Assembly (NCBI GenBank): GCA_019722365.1
Contig: JADFUC010000743.1
Coordinates: forward strand, 90,324-154,323
Direction of reading: 5' to 3'
DNA length: 64,000 bases
Origin: Lithospermum erythrorhizon
Lineage: Eukaryota > Streptophyta > Magnoliopsida > Boraginales > Boraginaceae
A program made the position numbers and the translations under genes. The notes under the pieces are model-generated. The model worked only from the letters and a program-made list of their open reading frames with translations, made no database searches and was not told where the DNA came from. Shown here one piece after another: positions 58,441 through 64,000 of this stretch (positions are counted from its first letter, which is position 1; the number at the start of each line of letters is the position of its first letter).

Positions 58441-59121
58441 GTCGAGGTTTTCGCCCGAACTATTTTATTTTTATCAAACTCAGTTCTACTGCTTTAAACA
58501 GTGTTTTCGTGTCAACCACATCGATTGCGACTCGTATATAAGCTGTGCTGATGACGACTCCATCCCTAGGCGCATTTACTCGAGGCGGTCGCTACACTTG
58601 ATTATGCGTGCTACGATTGCATGGTAAAATAAAAGAAAGAATAATAATCTTCACCAATTTAAAATTTAAGCAACGTGATCAAGCCAAATTTGTAAAGTCA
58701 GGAAATCTGTCAGATTATCCGACACCACGGCAAAAAGTTACGCTAGATAATGACAATGGATCATGTGAAGGATTTCACTAACGTTGTGGGCTTTCAGATG
58801 ATCATTCCAAGTAATTTTGGTTTAATTGGTATGCTTAACCGGTTTGTCGGAGATACAAAAGTCGGGTAGCATCTTGAATAGTATGCTAACGACACAAGAG
58901 TTATGTAGTTTTACATAATTGGTTGATAACCTACTATTATACTGGATTCAAAATGTCAGAAGTGTTTCCGCTTGATTTATGTAATAGGTCTTGATACTAA
59001 TATATTTCGGTGAGGATTTGAAGTATTAGTATTTACTTTACAATTTATTTGTAAATGTTTAGCAATTTATAGCTTATCGATTCTCGTTTGTCTTTATTTA
59101 CTTATTCTTGTAGAATTTTTA

Positions 59122-59790
59122 ATGGCTACCGCTACTACTACACTCATAAAACTCGTTTCGCTTCAGCACTTGAAAAGTGCAAGCAATAACTCGAACTTCG
59201 ACGAGTGGTCTCGAAATTTGAGAATTATTCTCAAGCAAGAGAGAACCGACGTGACAAACACTAAGGTTCCTCCAAAACCTAACGAGTGCCTCCCATCGAA
59301 AAGTGGATCCCACAAAAGCACAAGTCCGATGCTATGGATGTCCAATGTCTCATAAAGGCTAATATGGGAAATTCTTCTGCTCCAAATTCAATATGAAAAG
59401 GTAGCACCATATGACATATACCGGCAACTCGAGGAATTATTCGAAAGTGAAGCTAAGCCGGTGAGACATGACACGGTTCTCAGGCTTCCGTGATCAAGTC
59501 GGGAACGGACAAAGGCGAGCCCTTATATCATTAAAATGATTGGCTTGGTCGACGACTAACGCTTCGCACTCGTTGTCTCTCAAGAACTGGCTGTGGACCT
59601 CATCCTGAAGTCTCTTCCAGACAAATTCTCTCAGTTTGTCATGAACTTCAATATGCACAAGTTTGAGTTATCTCTAAATGAACTGCATAAGATGATCACG
59701 AATGTTGAGACGAACCTGGGTAAGACTAAACTTCATTCTTCCTCGCTTTTGGTGGTCCAAAACAAGAAGAAATTCAAGAAGAAGAGTTAA
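59122..59790 (+). pseudogene. copia gag relic
   Basis: Begins MATATTTLIKLVSLQHLKSA, then SNFDEWSRNLRIILKQER (the N-F-x-x-W motif). The frame breaks near 59230 and again repeatedly. The 3' part reads cleanly from 59593: MDLILKSLPDKFSQFVMNFN, then MHKFELSLNELHKMITNVE, ending in a Lys-rich stretch before a stop at 59788. This is the UBN2-type capsid fold. A CCHC zinc knuckle should follow near 59800-59870, but only fragments (ESKVTGCGTL) are visible. Confidence 0.75.
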
Positions 59791-59979
59791 GTTTAATAAA
59801 GAAAGCCCAAGTGGTCTCGAGGAATCCAAAGTCACCGGATGTGGAACACTAAAAAGCGGACGCATGTCATTATCAAGGGAACCTAGGTCAATCGAAGTCT
59901 AATTCAAGCAGAAGTCTACAAATGAGTAGGAAGAATGGTCTCACAACCACTCAAATGGGCGTATGTATGTTATTGAAGT

Positions 59980-60900
59980 TTGTGCCAACTTCTAATTCTA
60001 CTGCGGGTGCTAGACACCCGTCAGCGTTCTCTGGCATTTGTCATAATACGCAGAACTCAAGCCGCGAGGGAAGACCAGAGAGGGGAGATGGATCTACGTG
60101 TGGGAATGGCGCCGAAGGTTGCGCCCTTTGCAAAAGAGGATCCACGCCTTAAATTTGCTCACGGCCTTGTTTTGAACTTATTCCTAAGTTTATTTATGTA
60201 CCGCAATTTGCGTGAATATTATTGTTTTGAATACGATGGATTTTCATTTTCAATAGATCCCGATGAATTTAGGATCACCAAGAATGAGGTAGTATTTGGT
60301 ACCGCCTCCCTTCAAAATGGTCTATTCATTTTAGACATGATGATTGAGTCGTATAACATAAACTTAAAAATGGAATAAGCCTAATGACTTAAAACCGTAC
60401 ATACCGTGGCATTTCGTACAATATATTAACGAGAACCGAATCAAGAAACTCCATCTGGAAGGGATACTTGAAGGTTTCGATTATGAATCATACGAGCAAG
60501 TGTCAATCTTGTTTTTGGGCAAAATGACTAAATCACCCTTCACCGGATTCAAATGAAAGGCAAGTCATTTATTGGGGATCATATTAATTCGGCGTACGCT
60601 GGCCAACGAACACATACGTAGCAGGAGGTTATAACTACTTCATTACATTTATCGATGATTACAAGAGATACGGTTTTGTGTATCCATGAGACACAAAGAC
60701 GCAGTCCTTGAGAAATTCAAGGAGTTCCAAAATGAAGTACAAAACCAATTGAATAAGATAATAAAGATTCTCCGTCCGATAGAGCGGAGAATATTTGAGT
60801 CACGTAGCTCAATACTCATCTTGTAGAGTGTGGTATCGCTTTCACAACTCACTCGGCAGAACGCCACAACATAATGGCGTGTTCTGGAAAGGAGAAACCG
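59980..60900 (+). pseudogene. copia protease, GAG-pre-integrase and integrase relics
   Basis: The protease C-terminal half is recognisable near 60090 (GEMDLRVGM... with a GNGA-type motif in the neighbouring frame), followed by FDGFSFSIDP-like and FGTASLQNGLFILDM, the link region ahead of integrase. The catalytic DTGA of the protease was not seen. GAG-pre-integrase continues at 60430-60530 (KKLHLEGILEGFDYESYEQV, LFLGKMTKSPFTG). The integrase core starts at 60622 with GGYNYFITFIDDYKRYGFVY, holding the first catalytic Asp, and a diverged DDE Glu region (NGVFWKGETEP) occurs near 60880. Frameshifts separate the blocks. Confidence 0.65.
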
Positions 60901-61139
60901 AACCCTCTTGATATGGTTCGGTCTAAGATGAGCCTATCTCATCTACTAGTTAATTTCTGTGTGATACGCACTCTAAGTCAGCTGCACTTATCTTAAACAA
61001 ATGTCCAACAAAGTCGGTGAGAGAAACTCCCCATGAAGTTGTGGTTTGGGAAGATTCCTAAAAGTTGTTTTCTCGTGGATTTGGGGTCAGAAGCTTGGTG
61101 TTAAGAGATTAACAAAGGATAAACTTGCGCCCCAAACTG

Positions 61140-62815
61140 ATAAATGCTATTTACAGGATATCCAGTGAAAACATTGGTTATTACTTACCTAAAGTAATGG
61201 TGAATAAAATCTTCATTGCTAAGACAGGAGCGCTCCTTTGAAAAAGTGAAATATCCGCTCGTATGACTAGAAGTAATGGTGTTCATCTTGATGAAACTCA
61301 AGTCGGGATGCGAAGTCAATGTCGAGCATCTAATGCAAAAGCATCCGACGCACTACAAGAATCGCACCTTCTTTCATAAGATCCATCCTTGATCCACAAG
61401 AAGAATGGAAGAACCAACCCTTGTGAGATCCAATGGGATCGCCACGAACCGCAGCTGCATGGTGAAGCCTTCATCATTGAAAGTGATTTGTGCCCACTTC
61501 TAAAGAAGCAAACGAATAGCAAGGATGCCGATTGTGACGGCAAATAGCCATGCACCGGGAGATGGATTCTATGTACCTAACAGTTTGGTCCTTGTCGATT
61601 TACCTAACGGGGTTCGCCTCTATTGAATGTAAATGGGCATTTAAGAAGAAACATGATAAAGAATTTAAAACCGCCGATAAGTTTCAAAGTTGGGGACTTG
61701 TAAATGAAGGTTTCAAACAAGTTCACGCAAGGACTATGATTTAAAACCTACTCGCCAAGGCGCTTAAATCCATCCGGATAATCTTAGCCATTGCCGCATT
61801 TCATGACAATGAAATATGGCAAAACGGATGTAAAGATCAGCCTTCCCGAATGGAAATTTAGAGGAGGATGCGTATATGGTGCAACCTCCACGCTTTTACA
61901 TGTCCTAAAGGACTCCATGTAATGCAAGTTGCAACGCCCATTTATGGTTTTGGGCAGCATCCTGCTAGTTGAATCTACGCCATGAATCAATTAAAGATTT
62001 GCCTCATCAAGAACGAAGAAGAGTCTTGTGTATACAAGCATGCAAGTTGGGAGTTACGTGATCATCTATAGTCCTCAGACATTACTTACATAATTTATCA
62101 TTGGAAACAACATAGAGTTACCGAACTCAAATACTGGCGATTGGCCGTGGTAAATGTTTCTCAATGAAGGACTTAAAGCGAAGCACAATATATACTCTGG
62201 AATAAAAGATCCATCGAGATCGCCTTTTGCGCTAATTGACTTTGTCAGATACCCATGTGGAATAAGCGTAACGCAGTGTTCAAATAATGAGTAATTCCAA
62301 GAAGGGTAATCTCCCTACGAGACACGGAGTTCAAGTCAGCAGAGCACAAAGGTCCCACTACTAGTACGATGAACAAAATGAAGGATGTACCTTACGCTTT
62401 CGCTTATAAAATCCATCATGTACGCCATGTTAGCTTACTCAGACCTCGACGTGTCTTTTATGACCGAGTATAACCAAGTAGATACTAAGCTAATCCAGCG
62501 GTAACCATCGATTACAGCCAAGTATCTTGAAGCATCTCGAGAAGAACTAAAGATGCTTTCGGTGGCGGGGCGGAGACGACAGTTAGTAGTCACCGGTACA
62601 CCGATGCCATTTTTTCAAACCGATGCAGACGTACTATCGCTCCCGCCTCGGGTATGTGTTTCTTTGGCTCAACGGTGGAGCAAAGATTCGAGGAGTTCCA
62701 AGCGCAGTGGCATCGCGTCGATTCTACCATGCCGTAACCGAGTACACGCAACGCCTCGCCGCTAAGTTAAGCATGTCGATTAAGAAATTCATGATCGAAG
62801 CCATGTAGCATCTAG
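61140..62815 (+). pseudogene. copia reverse transcriptase and RNase H relics
   Basis: Near 61200 the linker ahead of reverse transcriptase is visible (VNKIFIAKTGA, then ISARMTRSNGVHLDE). The reverse transcriptase starts at about 61550 with REMDSMYLTVWSLSIYLTGF (normally W-L-V before P-x-G), then CKWAFKKKHD. The first palm Asp region reads MKYGKTDVKISLPEWKF and AYMVQPPRFYMS near 61870. The expected YVDD box near 62080 reads YIIYHW, so the catalytic Asp pair is lost in this reading. RNase H follows at 62610-62810 (SRLGYVFLWLNGGA, then KLSMSIKKFMIEAM). Confidence 0.65.
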
Positions 62816-62819
62816 TATC

Positions 62820-64000
62820 GGTGGACCACTGAGTTACTTGCGGACAATATCGGGGCGATAGCTCAAGCCAGTTAACCTTTGTTACATCACAAATCCAAGC
62901 ACGCACTCCGCAAAGTATCACCTAATTCGTAGATACGCTTAATGAAGTATATCAAAGTATGTAAAGTAGCAACAAGAGGTCAATCCGCCTACCCCGTCAT
63001 TAAACCATTAAATCGCAAAGCATGACGAAGACGCAAATGAATATAGGTCTTGTGATGTACGTTTACCGGTGTTAGGTTAAGCGAGTCAAGTATGTATCTA
63101 TTGTGTTACGTGAACAAATATATGAATATTGTCATTTATATTCTAGTATATTTGTTTATCGCTATTTCATATGTTTATATTTATATATAATATACATGTA
63201 TCAGATCATCACGGAAGTGAAAAGTTAAAATTTCCTAGGTTAGTCTATGTTTTCTAGAGTAAATATGAATTGTTGATTATACCTCTTCAAGCCTAGAAAC
63301 ATGCGATAAAAGTGCCCTCGTCGATGTCGAAGGCTAGTATGCATAAAGATTATACGACTCAATATGGTGTTTTGATTAGCCATCAAGATCGATCACGCAA
63401 TTGCTAAGTGACTAGATCAATACTGGCCGCCGGCCCCAAAGGATTGTGGAGTCAAAATGACCGAAACGAATTCATGTAAGACATTTATATTCAGGTCTCG
63501 CGATATTTGTTTAAATTTTAGGTTCGACAATTCTTAGACTCACGTATATAACTATCTCAGTTATATAAGTCAGATTTTGACTATGACTCCAACGCCGCCC
63601 GCTTTTAAGCCGGGATCATAACGGCATATGTTGGGTCACACGTGAGTATAACGATAAATGTCGAGTATCAAGAGGGATTTATCCGCCCTCGATATACAAG
63701 GAAGATCTCAGCCTCTCACGCTTGGTACCGACAAGCCATGGACGCCATAAATGCTTATTCACCATATACTGAAAGTAAAGAAAGTCAGTGGGTGTTTCAT
63801 GACACACTTCTTATGGTTAGCCTACGACTGTAGATAATGATAAAGGAATTGTGAAAGTAATCGCCCAAGGGCAAGTTGGGAGCGCTGAAATCAATGAGAA
63901 TCGATTCTTTATTGTGCCTGTCATGATAATTGTATCAATTCATTTACCGGGTTGGTTAAATGTGATTACAGCAATACGTAACTGAACGAAGCACAATGAG
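62820..64000. other. 3' flank of the copia relic, nothing firm
   Basis: 63100-63230 is AT-rich with tatatttatatataatatac and could be the start of a 3' LTR. The rest is CpG-rich with short meaningless frames (for example 63642-63833). No tRNA, gene or clear LTR end was recognised up to the window edge. Confidence 0.3.

Larger units (their letters stand above)
59122..62815 (+). mobile_element. Ty1-copia retrotransposon gag-pol relic, complete domain order
   Basis: Plus-strand domains appear in the copia order gag, protease, integrase, reverse transcriptase, RNase H over 3.7 kb, somewhat shorter than an intact coding region of about 4-4.5 kb. Every domain is split by frameshifts and stops, so nothing is expressible as read. 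The upstream 58640-59120 and downstream 62820-64000 flanks were compared by eye and do not show matching LTRs. The protein style is of the Tork/Ale-like copia group; the lineage is not certain. Details of the parts are given in separate entries. Confidence 0.8.

Overview
The window looks like a repeat-rich chromosome segment of a eudicot plant, probably an asterid. The evidence is AT-rich intergenic DNA, GT-AG introns, plant gene families (F-box/kelch, pectin acetylesterase, AGAMOUS-type MADS box, GDA1/CD39 apyrase, a small cysteine-rich peptide) and plant transposons (Stowaway and Mutator-type MITEs, Ty1-copia elements, hAT remnants). The species cannot be fixed from the sequence alone. There is no sign of bacterial or organellar DNA, no tRNA or rRNA gene and no CRISPR array.

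Layout. 1-1267 is the minus-strand coding exon of an F-box/kelch protein that leaves the window at its 3' end, with a 5'UTR intron and TATA box up to about 2.3 kb. 2.4-13.6 kb is intergenic: a degenerate palindrome at 2.44-3.03 kb, an (ATT)n tract with a MITE inside it, three to four further MITEs and a cluster of three G-boxes. 13.6-14.9 kb is a copia gag relic between 105-bp direct repeats. 19.5-20.5 kb is a broken apyrase gene whose exon edge has been tandemly copied. 26.9-27.3 kb is a damaged AGAMOUS-like first exon running into proline-codon DNA. 29.4-33.7 kb is a pectin acetylesterase (PAE) locus built as a large palindrome: a diverged inverted copy of exons A-F lies head-to-head with a readable copy of exons A-J, and the N-terminal exons are missing. 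34.6-35.0 kb is a candidate secreted cysteine-rich peptide. From 36 kb to the end almost everything is transposon: LTR-like DNA, a small non-autonomous LTR element (40.1-42.3 kb), several minisatellites, hAT-type pieces (45.8-48.7 kb), a truncated copia element with RNase H and an envelope-like region (50.5-53.6 kb), LTR-like DNA with a 59-bp repeat (56.1-58.4 kb), and a full-order but shattered copia gag-pol (59.1-62.8 kb).

Only the F-box/kelch gene reads as a clean gene. The PAE 3' part has a good splice chain and a full catalytic triad but lacks its beginning. The rest is decaying.

The window also appears to be a mosaic of sequence quality. Clean AT-rich stretches alternate with stretches dense in CpG and small indels (about 2.44-2.79, 29.5-30.4, 42.6-48.7, 50-53.6 and 58.4-64 kb). 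Two of the noisy stretches are inverted copies of the clean DNA directly to their right. They may be real inverted duplications or a read-through artefact in a gap-filled assembly. This matters for every pseudogene call made here.
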